This document shows, piece after piece, positions 25,664 to 33,860 of a stretch of 64,000 nt of DNA. The first letter of the stretch is position 1. The number at the start of each line of letters is the position of its first letter. The translations under genes and the position numbers were made by a program. Source of the DNA: Paenibacillus alginolyticus DSM 5050 = NBRC 15375 (GTDB taxonomy: Bacteria > Bacillota > Bacilli > Paenibacillales > NBRC-103111); the NCBI RefSeq assembly GCF_000422905.1, contig NZ_AUGY01000012.1:25569-89568 (forward strand), read 5' to 3'. The notes under the pieces are model-generated. The model was given only the letters and a program-made list of their open reading frames with translations, was not told where the DNA came from and did no database searches.

Positions 25664-26335
25664 TTGAGCACCGTGCAGTTAGGCCCTTTCATCATCAATG
25701 GACAAATGTTGCTTACCTTGTGTTTTGGGGCGGCTGGCTGGCTGGCGCTGCGTTATCGATTACGCAATAAGCCAGAGAGAAATCTAATCCTCACTATGGC
25801 GTCCAATGCTTTCTTCTTATGGATTGTCATTTGGAAAGGGAGCGTTCTTTTCTTTGATCCGGTTGGAGTGATTCAACAGCCCGTGTCGTTGCTGTTTTTT
25901 GACGGAGGAGAGCGCGGCCAATGGATAGCGAGCTTGATCGCCTTAGCCTATGTAGGGTATCGGTCGTCAAAACAGCCCATTTCTGTGAAGATGGTGATGA
26001 TTGCTCTGATCACCTTTTTCCTCGCAGGTTGGCTGGCCTGTCAGCTCGTATTGCTTGCCTTTGGCGAGGGGCCGTTTTGGTATAACGTGGCAAACGCGGG
26101 TTTGACCGCCTTGTTCCTGCTGTCGTTGTTGACTTTTCAAGAGACGGGCAGCTCAGCGAGAGCAATTCAACTCGGAGTATGGTTTTCCATCGGAAATGTC
26201 CTGCTCTTGTTTATGGATCACGCACGTCCGTTATTTTTCATATCATTCAGTGAACAGCAATTGGTTTTTCTTGCTCTTGCCGTATGTTTTACTACATGGT
26301 CATGGTTTGACGTGAAATCAGTAAGAGGGGGATAG
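25664..26335 (+). CDS. Integral membrane protein of a thiol-redox operon
   Basis: About 224 residues, six to seven hydrophobic helices, no soluble domain. It begins FIINGQMLLTLCFGAAGWLAL, resembling the first helix of proteins of the Lgt-like type, but the Lgt catalytic motif is absent. The TTG at 25664 is preferred because GGAGGTG (25651-25657) is spaced for it; ATGs at 25613 and 25646 are possible. Its stop overlaps the ccdA start region by one base gap, so it is co-transcribed with ccdA and tlpA. I do not recognise a defined function; association suggests membrane redox or lipoprotein context. Confidence 0.75.
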   Translation: MSTVQLGPFIINGQMLLTLCFGAAGWLALRYRLRNKPERNLILTMASNAFFLWIVIWKGSVLFFDPVGVIQQPVSLLFFDGGERGQWIASLIALAYVGYRSSKQPISVKMVMIALITFFLAGWLACQLVLLAFGEGPFWYNVANAGLTALFLLSLLTFQETGSSARAIQLGVWFSIGNVLLLFMDHARPLFFISFSEQQLVFLALAVCFTTWSWFDVKSVRGG

Positions 26336-26336
26336 A

Positions 26337-27059
26337 ATGGAAAATATTACAGTTTTCGTTGCTTTTGCCGCAGGCATGCTTTCTTTTCTATCTCCATGTG
26401 TGTTCCCCTTAATTCCGGCTTATGTGTCCCACTTGACAGGTTCATCCTTTCATGAAGGCAAGCTGGTCGTTAATCGGGGGATACTGATTGTCCGGTCTGT
26501 CAGCTTTATCGCAGGATTCAGTCTCGTGTTCATCGCGATGGGGGCTTCTGCCAGTTTCATTGGAAGTTTTTTTGCCGAAGAACGAGATTTGGTGCAAAAA
26601 ATAAGCGGTCTCCTAATAGTAGTATTTGGTTTGCAAATGACGGGACTTTTAAAGCTGCGGCTGTTGATAACCGGTAAAACATGGGAATCAAAAAGCACTT
26701 GGACAAACGGCACGATCCATTCGGTTTTCACCGGTTTGGCGTTTGGAACAGGATGGAGTCCTTGTGTCGGTTTGGCGCTGTCATCGATTTTGCTGCTAGC
26801 CGGCTCATCGGAGACGCTTTGGAGCGGTATCTCTATGCTGGCTGTGTATTCACTGGGATTGGGCGTCCCGTTTTTGCTTATCTCCTTACTGTTAACGTAC
26901 TCCATGGGGGTCATCAAAAAGATGACAAAATGGATGCCCCTTCTCTCCGCAATCAATGGCTGGATTCTGATCGGTATGGGAGCGCTTCTGTTTTCCGGAC
27001 AGTTGCAAAAATTAAGTGCATGGCTCGCCAAATATACGTTTTGGAATATCAACTTTTAA
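26337..27059 (+). CDS. ccdA: Cytochrome c biogenesis/thiol transporter CcdA
   Basis: CcdA carries electrons across the membrane from cytoplasmic thioredoxin to extracytoplasmic thiol proteins. The 240-residue, six-helix protein has the conserved first-helix segment SFLSPCVFPLIPAYVSHLTG with the redox Cys and the partner FGTGWSPCVGLALSSI (about 138-150). ATG follows AGAGGGGGATAG. The next gene, a TlpA-type thioredoxin, is the expected partner that receives the electrons outside the membrane. Confidence 0.93.
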   Translation: MENITVFVAFAAGMLSFLSPCVFPLIPAYVSHLTGSSFHEGKLVVNRGILIVRSVSFIAGFSLVFIAMGASASFIGSFFAEERDLVQKISGLLIVVFGLQMTGLLKLRLLITGKTWESKSTWTNGTIHSVFTGLAFGTGWSPCVGLALSSILLLAGSSETLWSGISMLAVYSLGLGVPFLLISLLLTYSMGVIKKMTKWMPLLSAINGWILIGMGALLFSGQLQKLSAWLAKYTFWNINF

Positions 27060-27076
27060 CGACAGGAGACAGAAAA

Positions 27077-27631
27077 ATGAAAAAAAGCATATTCGCGATT
27101 ATCATGTTGTTGGGGCTCGTTCTATACGGCGTCTACGATTATTATGGCAAAAAGACATCGGAATCTTCACCGGCAACGGAAGAAGCGGGAAACATTCAGA
27201 GGGGTATTCAAAAGGGACAAAAGGCGCCGGACTTTGAGCTGAAAGATTTGCAAGGCCAGACCGTCAAGCTCTCCGACTTCCAGGGGAAAAAAGTAATGAT
27301 CAATTTTTGGGCCACCTGGTGTCCGCCTTGCCGTGTGGAGATGCCTCATATGCAGAAATTTTATGCAGATTACAACAAACAAGGAGTAGTCATCCTAGCA
27401 GTCAATTTAACCCCAACGGAAGAAAATGCAGATTCGGTTCCTGCCTTCGTCAAAGATTACGGTTTAACGTTTCCGGTCGTGCTGGACGAGGAAGGTACCA
27501 CTATGCAGACGTACCAGGTTGTGGCATACCCAACCACGTATCTTCTCGACTCCAATGGCGTCATTCGGGAAAAGTTTCAAGGGGCCATCAATTACGACAT
27601 GATGAAACAAGCGGTTTCAAAAATCAAGTGA
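27077..27631 (+). CDS. Membrane-anchored TlpA/ResA-type thioredoxin
   Basis: Extracytoplasmic thiol-disulfide protein of 184 residues. An N-terminal anchor (residues 4-20) is followed by a linker and an AhpC/TSA-Redoxin domain (about 50-184) with the active site NFWATWCPPCRVEM (about 76-89) and the cis-Pro in AYPTTYLL. ACAGGAGAC precedes ATG 27077; the frame is open far upstream only by chance overlap with ccdA. CcdA probably keeps it reduced. In this sulfur cluster it may reduce thiols or persulfides rather than mature cytochrome c, but no haem-lyase genes are visible either way. Confidence 0.92.
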   Translation: MKKSIFAIIMLLGLVLYGVYDYYGKKTSESSPATEEAGNIQRGIQKGQKAPDFELKDLQGQTVKLSDFQGKKVMINFWATWCPPCRVEMPHMQKFYADYNKQGVVILAVNLTPTEENADSVPAFVKDYGLTFPVVLDEEGTTMQTYQVVAYPTTYLLDSNGVIREKFQGAINYDMMKQAVSKIK

Positions 27632-27649
27632 ATGAATGGAGGCGTTCAA

Positions 27650-28294
27650 ATGAATCAAATCGTAAGAAAGGTCATGCTCTTTACCCTATCAGCTTGTCCG
27701 TTGGGTAGATCGATGAATAGTGTGCTCGGAGAAGTTCGAAGATGCGTCGAAGGACTTGAATTTCAGATTGTCCATGTGGATGTCGATACGGACGTGACAA
27801 ACCATTATCGGATCAAAACAAATCCGACTACCTTATTCCTGGATCTGCACGATAACGAACTATATCGTTTCGAAGGATTGAAGGAGACGGAAGTGACCCT
27901 GCGGATTATGGAACAAATCAATGAGGAATCGTTGCGGATTCATGCGGCACGGGAAGAGAATCAGGAAAACGAGGAAACTTACGTCATTTATTTAGTTCAA
28001 AACGAAACTGTGGTTCCCCTGGAAACCTCCTATTTGAATAAAACCTCGGTGAAGGCACCGAGAATCACGGCGATTAAGCAATTACTTCAGACCCGGATAA
28101 AAGGCTATATAAACCCCTTTCCTTCGTCAACATCTTTGGAACTGGTACATTTTGAACATGAGCATGCCGAGATTGTTCTTCGGGTTGATCGTTCGGAAAA
28201 TCATCTTGACAAGGATCGAATGAAGGAGTTGCTGAAAAAAACATTATCTCATTTCGGTGTTGTCGACGTGGAATTAATATTGTTGACAAGATAG
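27650..28294 (+). CDS. Thioredoxin-fold plus GerMN-like fusion protein
   Basis: About 214 residues. The N-terminal 90 have a thioredoxin/glutaredoxin-like fold (KVMLFTLSACPLGRSMNSVL, then HVDVDTDVTNHYRIKTNPTTLF with a cis-Pro) but only one active-site cysteine (SACPLGRS). The C-terminal 110 residues (TSVKAPRITAIKQLLQ ... ELVHFEHEHAEIVLRVDR) look like a GerMN-type domain found in spore germination and lipoprotein proteins. ATG 27650 follows TGGAGG. It ends the ccdA operon. A monothiol form suggests persulfide or mixed-disulfide handling, an inference. Confidence 0.65.
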   Translation: MNQIVRKVMLFTLSACPLGRSMNSVLGEVRRCVEGLEFQIVHVDVDTDVTNHYRIKTNPTTLFLDLHDNELYRFEGLKETEVTLRIMEQINEESLRIHAAREENQENEETYVIYLVQNETVVPLETSYLNKTSVKAPRITAIKQLLQTRIKGYINPFPSSTSLELVHFEHEHAEIVLRVDRSENHLDKDRMKELLKKTLSHFGVVDVELILLTR

Positions 28295-28376
28295 AACATA
28301 CGAAAAACAATTGGATATCTTTAGGGATCTTATTTCTATTCCCAACATGTTGACAATAAGCAGAGACACTGTGTAA

Positions 28377-28402
28377 TATATACATATACCCGTATATGTA
28401 TA
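28377..28402. promoter_or_regulatory. Palindrome resembling a CsoR/CstR operator
   Basis: ATATACATATACCCGTATATGTATAT-type inverted repeat with the TACCCGTA core. It differs from the other four sites in its centre, so it may bind another regulator. Confidence 0.35.
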
Positions 28403-28715
28403 TAAAATTGTAACAAAGGTGGCCTTATCCGAAAAGATGGGCGAGACCAATTTAGTGTGGCATACCATAGGTCAAGACATTAAAGATTATCGGTTACTAT
28501 TAAGATCATTTTATGCGAACCAACAGTTGCGCTCTAAAATGACGATTCGAATGGTGTAGAATGCGATCCATCGTTAAGCTTAGATGCGAACTGGCGAACA
28601 ACATCGTCAAAAGACGTTAGCAAAGTGTGTGAGGTTAGCTTACGGCAGAACAACGAAATTTATACTTTTGATGCGATTCATAACGTTGACAAAAGTCATA
28701 AGATCAACTATCATG

Positions 28716-28731
28716 ATACCCATAGGGGTAT
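28716..28731. promoter_or_regulatory. CstR operator-like site 1
   Basis: ATACCCATAGGGGTAT, a near-perfect palindrome of the CsoR/CstR type, sits directly upstream of TATAAT (28735-28740) and of the decayed trxA gene. Confidence 0.75.
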
Positions 28732-28768
28732 ATGTATAATGTCTATCTCGGAATGGAGGGGGAAAAAG

Positions 28769-29088
28769 ATGTCCACAGTAAAAGTAACCGACGCTTCTCT
28801 TGAGCAAGTTCTTAAGGGCAATCAGATGGTATTGGTCGATTTCTAGGCTCCTTGGTGTGGTCCCTGCCGGATTATTGCCCCGATACTCGACGAATTAGCA
28901 AGTGAATTAGGGAATCATGTTATTGTAGCCAAGCTGAATGTTGATAAGAATCCGCTTGGAGCTATGAAGTACCAAATTCAAGGAATACCGACTTTGAAGT
29001 TGTTTCACTGAGGAAAAGAAATGGAAACGTTGTTGGTATTCAACCGCATAGCAAGCTCAAAACGGCTATTTTGAGATATGTAGATTAA
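28769..29088 (+). pseudogene. trxA: Thioredoxin with nonsense codons and a frameshift
   Basis: The reading frame matches thioredoxin closely: VLVDF, then TAG where Trp is expected, then [44 protein letters not shown] second stop (TGA) replaces a residue after LFH, and the C-terminus (GIQPHSKLKTAILRYVD) is in another frame. The TAG changes the Trp right before the CGPC site by one base. Expression signals (operator, promoter, GGAGGGG) are intact, so loss is recent. It heads the transporter-rhodanese unit. Confidence 0.85.
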
Positions 29089-29161
29089 TTTTTAAGAAAA
29101 TATCCTTCTGAGTATGTAAAAGTGAAATGTTTTCAGCATACTACAGGGAAAGGAGTGACTT

Positions 29162-29947
29162 ATGGAGTTAGATTTCGGCTGGATTATTACATTGTTTGCT
29201 CTTGGGTTCCTCGGTTCCTTTATTTCGGGAATGGTTGGGATCGGAGGCTCGATCATCAATTATCCGATGCTGCTTTATATTCCACCGGTCTTAGGATTTG
29301 TCGCGTTTACAGCGCAAGAAGTTTCTGCAATTAGTGCCGTGCAAGTCTTTTTCGCCACATTGGCTGGAATCTTCGCTTACCGTAAAGGCAAGATGATTAA
29401 CAGAAGACTAGTCCTTTACATGGGGATTCCCATTGTTATTGGTAGTTTCATCGGTGCATACGGCTCCAAGTTTTTTCCTGATTCAGCAATTAATCTAACG
29501 TATGCTGTTCTCGCATTAATTGCGGCAATTATGATGTTTTTGCCCAAAAAGGGGGTAAATAACGAGAATTATTCTAATATTCGGTTTAATGTTGTTATTG
29601 CTTCCATTTCAGCTGCAATCGTAGGTATTCTTTCAGGTATCATTGGTGCTGCCGGTGCTTTTATAATTGTCCCGATTATGTTGGTTGTATTGAAGATTCC
29701 AACACGCGTAGCCATCGCTTCTTCATTGGCGATTACGTTTATTTCGTCAATAGGATCAACCGTAGGTAAAGTAATGGGTGGCCATATGCTTCTAATTCCA
29801 TCCATAGTTTTGGTGGTAGCAAGCATTCTTGCTTCCCCGCTAGGAGCTAAAGCCGGACAAAAAATGAACGTAAAAGTACTCCAATGGATACTTGCCGGGT
29901 TGATTACGGCAACAGTAATTAAAATTTGGTTGAATATTTTGACATGA
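29162..29947 (+). CDS. TSUP-family (TauE/SafE) sulfur-anion exporter
   Basis: The 261-residue integral membrane protein has about eight helices and the TSUP repeats: GFLGSFISGMVGIGGSIINYPMLL in the first half and GILSGIIGAAGAFIIVPIMLVVL in the second. Relatives export sulfite, sulfoacetate or thiosulfate, and in CstR regulons the TauE homolog removes sulfite made by persulfide dioxygenase. ATG follows AAAGGAGTG. The next gene, a rhodanese, starts 16 bases after its stop. Confidence 0.9.
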   Translation: MELDFGWIITLFALGFLGSFISGMVGIGGSIINYPMLLYIPPVLGFVAFTAQEVSAISAVQVFFATLAGIFAYRKGKMINRRLVLYMGIPIVIGSFIGAYGSKFFPDSAINLTYAVLALIAAIMMFLPKKGVNNENYSNIRFNVVIASISAAIVGILSGIIGAAGAFIIVPIMLVVLKIPTRVAIASSLAITFISSIGSTVGKVMGGHMLLIPSIVLVVASILASPLGAKAGQKMNVKVLQWILAGLITATVIKIWLNILT

Positions 29948-29963
29948 ACAGGAGTTGTTTAAA

Positions 29964-30284
29964 GTGGCAGGTAAATATTCAAAAGAGATCATGCCTGTAG
30001 AAGTACAACGAAGAATAGAACAAGAAGAAAAATTGAACATTCTGGATGTTCGGGAAAATAATGAATGGGAATCCGGCCATATCCACGGTGCAAAGCACAT
30101 CCCTTTGGGATTTATCAGTGAAAGGCATAAAGAACTGGATCCTCAGAAAGAAATTATCGTTGTATGCCGCAGCGGCAATCGAAGTGGCCTGGCCTGTGAA
30201 CATCTGGAATCTTTAGGTTACAAGGTCGTTAATATGGCTGGCGGCATGTCGGAATGGAACGGGGACATCGAATTCGGAAAATAA
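29964..30284 (+). CDS. Single-domain rhodanese sulfurtransferase
   Basis: The 106-residue cytoplasmic protein is one rhodanese domain: NILDVRENNEWESGHIHGAKHIPLG and the active loop VVCRSGNRSG with the persulfide-carrying Cys (about residue 69), then NMAGGMSEW. It transfers sulfane sulfur between thiols. GTG 29964 is chosen because AGGAG at 29950 is spaced for it; an upstream TTG gives three more residues. It is co-transcribed with the TSUP exporter. Confidence 0.92.
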   Translation: MAGKYSKEIMPVEVQRRIEQEEKLNILDVRENNEWESGHIHGAKHIPLGFISERHKELDPQKEIIVVCRSGNRSGLACEHLESLGYKVVNMAGGMSEWNGDIEFGK

Positions 30285-30354
30285 CCATTAGAATAAATTA
30301 CTGAACATGATTTGTGAGTTGGCTGATAACAGCGAAAAAATTTTAGCCACTTTA

Positions 30355-30370
30355 ATACAAATAGGGGTAT
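30355..30370. promoter_or_regulatory. CstR operator-like site 2
   Basis: ATACAAATAGGGGTAT, with the right half identical to the other sites and a degenerate left half. It lies 125 bases before the TusA-rhodanese gene. Confidence 0.65.
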
Positions 30371-30494
30371 ATGTATATGTGGGAGAGGAAATTTCCTCGA
30401 TGGGGATAAACTATAGTGAAGGTTATGGTTGGTGAGATGCTGGGGGATGGAAATAGGTGCCGGCACATAAAAACGAACTTGGAGGTCAAGGGAA

Positions 30495-31079
30495 ATGTCT
30501 ACACCATCAGCGATTCAAGCAGATCTGACACTGGATTGTAAAGGGCTTGCTTGTCCGATGCCCATTGTAAAAACGAAAAAGGCCATGGATCAATTGAATT
30601 CCGGGCAAGTTATCGAGGTTCAAGCTACAGATAAAGGTTCATTGGCAGATATTCAAGGCTGGGCTAAAAACACGGGTCATCAATATTTAGGTACGATTCA
30701 CGAAGGAGAATTGTTGAAACATTACCTTCGTAAATCAAATCCGAATGAAGTTAAAAAAGAAGTGAATTTTCCTCATACTTTGACCAATGAGGAGCTGCAG
30801 AAAAAGCTGAAAGCAAATGAAAAATTGACGGTTTTGGATGTGCGCGAACCGGCGGAATATGCTTTTCATCGTATACCGGGAGCCATTTCCATTCCGCTGG
30901 GTGATTTAGAAAACCGTATGAATGAGTTGAATCCTGATCATGAAATTCAAGTCGTATGTCGAACAGGAACCCGAAGCGATATGGCATGCCAGTTGTTAGC
31001 TGAAAAAGGCTTTAAACATGTTAGAAACGTAGTGCCTGGTATGTCCGGCTGGACCGGTCCGACTGAGAAAAATCAATAA
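30495..31079 (+). CDS. cstA: TusA-rhodanese fusion, CstA-like sulfurtransferase
   Basis: The 194-residue protein joins a TusA domain (about 10-82; LDCKGLACPMPIVKTKKAM with the sulfur-accepting Cys in CPMP) to a rhodanese domain (about 98-190; TVLDVREPAEYAFHRIPGA and the active loop VVCRTGTRSD). This is the domain order of Staphylococcus CstA, which relays persulfide sulfur to CstB. It starts the main sulfur operon, followed within 30 bases by a DsrE-type protein. ATG 30495 follows TGGAGGTCAAG. Confidence 0.92.
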   Translation: MSTPSAIQADLTLDCKGLACPMPIVKTKKAMDQLNSGQVIEVQATDKGSLADIQGWAKNTGHQYLGTIHEGELLKHYLRKSNPNEVKKEVNFPHTLTNEELQKKLKANEKLTVLDVREPAEYAFHRIPGAISIPLGDLENRMNELNPDHEIQVVCRTGTRSDMACQLLAEKGFKHVRNVVPGMSGWTGPTEKNQ

Positions 31080-31109
31080 TCCAAAAACGTAACGGAGGTC
31101 ATTACACTT

Positions 31110-31505
31110 ATGTCTACAAAAGTCGCTATTATCGCAAGCAACGGTGGATTGTTTGACGCCTATAAGGTATTCAACATCTCAACAGCATCCGCCGCAACCG
31201 ATGCAGAAGTCGCCATATTCTTCACGTTTGAAGGATTGAATTTAATTCATAGACAGGCGTATCAACAATTGACGCTGCCTGCGGGAAAAGAACATTTTGT
31301 TGAAGGGTTTAAAAACGCAAATATCCCCTCCATTCCCGAACTGGTTCATATGGCGCAAGAAATGGGTGTCAAAATCATCGCCTGCCAAATGACCATGGAC
31401 GTCATGAACTTGAAGAAAGAAGATTTTATTGAAGGAATCGAAGTCGGAGGCGCGGTGACCTTCTTGGATTTTGCAAAAGATGCCAACGTTTCTCTAACGT
31501 TCTAA
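31110..31505 (+). CDS. DsrE/DsrF/DrsH-family sulfur carrier
   Basis: The 131-residue protein has the DsrE fold: KVAIIASNGGLFDAYKVFNIS, EVAIFFTFEGL, then IPSIPELVHMAQEMGVKIIACQMTMDVM, with the conserved Cys (about 95) that carries sulfur. Such small proteins take part in persulfide trafficking with TusA and rhodanese. ATG follows ACGGAGGTC. It lies inside the TusA-DsrE-dioxygenase operon. Confidence 0.88.
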   Translation: MSTKVAIIASNGGLFDAYKVFNISTASAATDAEVAIFFTFEGLNLIHRQAYQQLTLPAGKEHFVEGFKNANIPSIPELVHMAQEMGVKIIACQMTMDVMNLKKEDFIEGIEVGGAVTFLDFAKDANVSLTF

Positions 31506-31524
31506 CTTAAGGAGGATTTGAAAT

Positions 31525-32673
31525 ATGACAACAGGATCTGATTTACAGGTAATGACTGCAAAAGAACTAACACGAATCGTGTTAAATAAGGAAGAACTAT
31601 TTATTCTTGATGTTCGCAATGAAAGTGATTTTAACGACTGGAAAATTGAAGGGGAACGTATTGAAGTCATCAATATCCCTTATTTTGAATTGTTGGACGG
31701 AATGGATCCAGCTCTCGATAAAATTTCAAATGGTAAAAAAGTGCTGGTTGTTTGTGCAAAAGAAGGCTCATCCAAATTTATTGCTGAACAGATTGTGGAA
31801 GCAGGACGGAGCAATGTTTTTTATCTGGAAGGAGGCATGAAGTCTTGGAGCGAACATTTGGAACCCATCAAAATCGGCGATTTAAAAGACGGCGGTTCGA
31901 TTTACCAGTTTGTCCGGATCGGTAAAGGCTGCCTCTCCTATATGGTCATTTCTAATGGTGAAGCGGCCATGGTGGACACGCTCAGAATGACCGAAGTGTT
32001 TGAAAACTTTGCAAAAGAAAACCAACTGCAGATCAAACACACCATTGATACACACCTTCATGCGGACCATATCTCAGGGGGAAGAACATTAGCCGAGAAA
32101 GTTGGAGCAACCTACTGGCTGCCTCCGAAAGATGCTGAGGAAGTCGTTTTCAATTACTCAAAGCTTGATGAAGGTCATGTCATTACAGTAGGGAATACGA
32201 AAATTAACATTCAACCTGTATATTCGCCGGGTCATACGATTGGCAGCACTTCTCTGATTATAGACGATCAATATTTGCTGACGGGCGATATTTTATTCAT
32301 CGAATCCATCGGCCGTCCCGACTTGGCGGGTAAAGCGGAGGATTGGGTCGGAGATCTGCGCAACACATTGTATAACCGATATAAAGAACTGTCGAACGAT
32401 TTAATCGTGCTTCCCGCTCATTTCGGAAAGGTTTCCGAACTCGGTGACGGCGGGAAAGTATCTGCCCGTTTAGGAGACCTGTATCAAAAGAACCCGGGAT
32501 TAAACATCCAGGATGAAGCACAGTTTAGACGTACAGTTACGGAAAATTTACCGCCGCAGCCCAACGCTTATCAAGAAATACGTCAAACCAATATGGGCAA
32601 AATTCAACCGACTGACGATGAACAACGTGAAATGGAAATAGGTCCAAACCGTTGCGCGGTTCACGATAAATAA
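31525..32673 (+). CDS. Rhodanese-persulfide dioxygenase fusion (CstB-like)
   Basis: The 382-residue protein carries an N-terminal rhodanese domain (about 1-112; [12 protein letters not shown] and loop [10 protein letters not shown]) and a metallo-beta-lactamase-fold persulfide dioxygenase domain (about 120-350; [11 protein letters not shown] near 177-187, PGHTIGS near 236, LTGDILF and PAHF, all iron ligands). It oxidises persulfide to sulfite, with the rhodanese feeding or removing sulfur. Staphylococcal CstB has the dioxygenase first, so the order is swapped here. AAGGAGGATTTG precedes ATG. Confidence 0.92.
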   Translation: MTTGSDLQVMTAKELTRIVLNKEELFILDVRNESDFNDWKIEGERIEVINIPYFELLDGMDPALDKISNGKKVLVVCAKEGSSKFIAEQIVEAGRSNVFYLEGGMKSWSEHLEPIKIGDLKDGGSIYQFVRIGKGCLSYMVISNGEAAMVDTLRMTEVFENFAKENQLQIKHTIDTHLHADHISGGRTLAEKVGATYWLPPKDAEEVVFNYSKLDEGHVITVGNTKINIQPVYSPGHTIGSTSLIIDDQYLLTGDILFIESIGRPDLAGKAEDWVGDLRNTLYNRYKELSNDLIVLPAHFGKVSELGDGGKVSARLGDLYQKNPGLNIQDEAQFRRTVTENLPPQPNAYQEIRQTNMGKIQPTDDEQREMEIGPNRCAVHDK

Positions 32674-32687
32674 GGAGGAATTATCGA

Positions 32688-32915
32688 ATGCAAGCAGATG
32701 TTATTGTTGATACCAAAGGAATGGCGTGCCCGATGCCGATTGTCAAGGCGAAAAAAGCGCTGGATGGTTTGCAAACCGGACAAATCATGGAGGTTCTTTC
32801 TACCGATAAAGGCTCCATTAATGATTTTCAGGCTTGGGTCAAACAAACCAAGCACGAACTTATTAAACATGAGGAAGAAAACGGTGTTTTTAAGTTTTAT
32901 GTAAAAAAACAATAA
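32688..32915 (+). CDS. tusA: TusA-family sulfur carrier
   Basis: A 75-residue TusA domain: VDTKGMACPMPIVKAKKALDGLQ with the CPMP sulfur-accepting cysteine, then VLSTDKGSINDFQAW. It starts 14 bases after the dioxygenase gene with AAGGAGG, and ends the operon before the terminator at 32930. It presumably carries sulfane sulfur between the enzymes of the operon. Confidence 0.93.
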   Translation: MQADVIVDTKGMACPMPIVKAKKALDGLQTGQIMEVLSTDKGSINDFQAWVKQTKHELIKHEEENGVFKFYVKKQ

Positions 32916-32929
32916 ATGCATTTATAAAA

Positions 32930-32963
32930 AATAAGCGGACACCTATAAAAGTGTTCGCTTATT
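32930..32963. terminator. Terminator closing the sulfur operon, shared with an antisense gene end
   Basis: AATAAGCGGACAC (32930-32942) pairs with GTGTTCGCTTATT (32951-32963) with one wobble, 13 bp. It overlaps the stop codon of the minus-strand small protein, so it can serve both. Confidence 0.8.
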
Positions 32964-33132
32964 TTGAAGGATTATAAACGATTTTTACCCCGAGGGTAGG
33001 ATAGGTTTCTTCTTTGTAATGGCCATGTGGACAGATTTTGATGTAACATAGAACATCGTTCTCACATGATAAAGTTTCCTTACACTCTGGACATTTATTT
33101 TCAAACATCCTTTTCAATAAAATTAGCATCAT
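32959..33132 (-). CDS. Small zinc-ribbon-like protein (57 residues)
   Basis: This gene is convergent to the sulfur operon. The translation contains CPEC (about residues 14-17), a Cys at 23 and 29, and CPHGHY (about 34-39), enough Cys and His for one zinc or redox site. GAGGAC precedes ATGATG. The ends are clean: stop in the shared terminator. I do not know the family; location suggests involvement in metal or sulfur sensing, which is inference. Confidence 0.6.
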   Translation of the reverse strand: MMLILLKRMFENKCPECKETLSCENDVLCYIKICPHGHYKEETYPTLGVKIVYNPSK

Positions 33133-33261
33133 AAAGTCCTCATTTCATATGAACTTACTTGGCTTTATTATACCTTCTTATTCAAGTTTCGTATAGGAGG
33201 GTCACACATTGAAATTCATGGATTTTATCCGTTCTTGCATTTCAAGGTCATCAATTATATA

Positions 33262-33277
33262 ATACCTATAGGGGTAT
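33262..33277. promoter_or_regulatory. CstR operator-like site 3
   Basis: ATACCTATAGGGGTAT, palindromic core as at 28716. It is 28 bases before the start of the second DsrE-type gene, overlapping its likely promoter. Confidence 0.75.
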
Positions 33278-33304
33278 ACGTAATAATAAAGGGGAGATTT
33301 GAAC

Positions 33305-33784
33305 ATGGAAACCAAGGAAAATACAACGATTGTGTTGTTCAGCGGGGATTTGGATAAAGCAATCGCGGCATTCATTATTGCAAACGGGGCTGCCGCTTAT
33401 GACCACGAAGTGACAATTTTCTTTACTTTTTGGGGTTTGAATACACTTCGTAAAGATGAACTTGTGAAAACCAAGAAGGGTTTTCTTGAAAAAGCCTTCG
33501 GATGGATGATGCCGAGGGGGGCCAATAAATTAGGACTGTCTAAAATGAATTTTGCCGGAATGGGTCCTCAAATGATCAAGCACGTCATGAAAAAACACAA
33601 TGCGCTGTCCTTACCGCAACTTATTGAATTGGCGCAAGAACAAGGTGTAAAGTTGGTCGCTTGCACGATGACGATGGATCTTCTTGGTTTGAAACAAGAG
33701 GAGTTCATTGATGGTTTGGAGTATGCAGGGGTAGCCGCTTATTTGGGAGATGCCTGTAACGCGAAAGTGAACCTCTTTATTTAA
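33305..33784 (+). CDS. DsrE/DrsH-like peroxiredoxin-family sulfur carrier
   Basis: The 159-residue protein has TTIVLFSGDLDKAIAAFIIANGAAA, EVTIFFTFWGLNTLR, and LPQLIELAQEQGVKLVACTMTMDLLGL, the hallmarks of the larger DsrE/DrsH-type proteins, with the sulfur-binding Cys in VACTM. It includes the PRGANKLGLSKMNFAGMGP insertion typical of that subgroup. ATG 33305 follows AAAGGGGAG. It has its own CstR-like operator and is followed by a degenerate rhodanese. Confidence 0.88.
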   Translation: METKENTTIVLFSGDLDKAIAAFIIANGAAAYDHEVTIFFTFWGLNTLRKDELVKTKKGFLEKAFGWMMPRGANKLGLSKMNFAGMGPQMIKHVMKKHNALSLPQLIELAQEQGVKLVACTMTMDLLGLKQEEFIDGLEYAGVAAYLGDACNAKVNLFI

Positions 33785-33860
33785 TGGCTAAGGCAGTCGT
33801 GGCAACCTGAAGCATGCGGTTTAAAGCGGCTCGGAAAATGCTTGGCAAGGAGGAGACGAA

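Larger units (their letters stand above)
28295..28768. other. Gene-free stretch with operator-like palindromes
   Basis: No coding frame with similarity. It holds the palindrome at 28377-28402 and, at its right end, the CstR-like operator at 28716-28731. A weak 40-codon frame near 28435 is not supported. Confidence 0.45.

Noticed and set aside
26681..27076. N-terminal extension of the TlpA-type protein through ccdA
   Set aside because: The extension is out-of-frame ccdA sequence; ATG 27077 has a good ribosome site and starts the membrane anchor.
28844..28846. In-frame TAG in trxA as a recoded amino acid
   Set aside because: Position is a conserved Trp and a second stop and frameshift follow; no recoding elements are visible.
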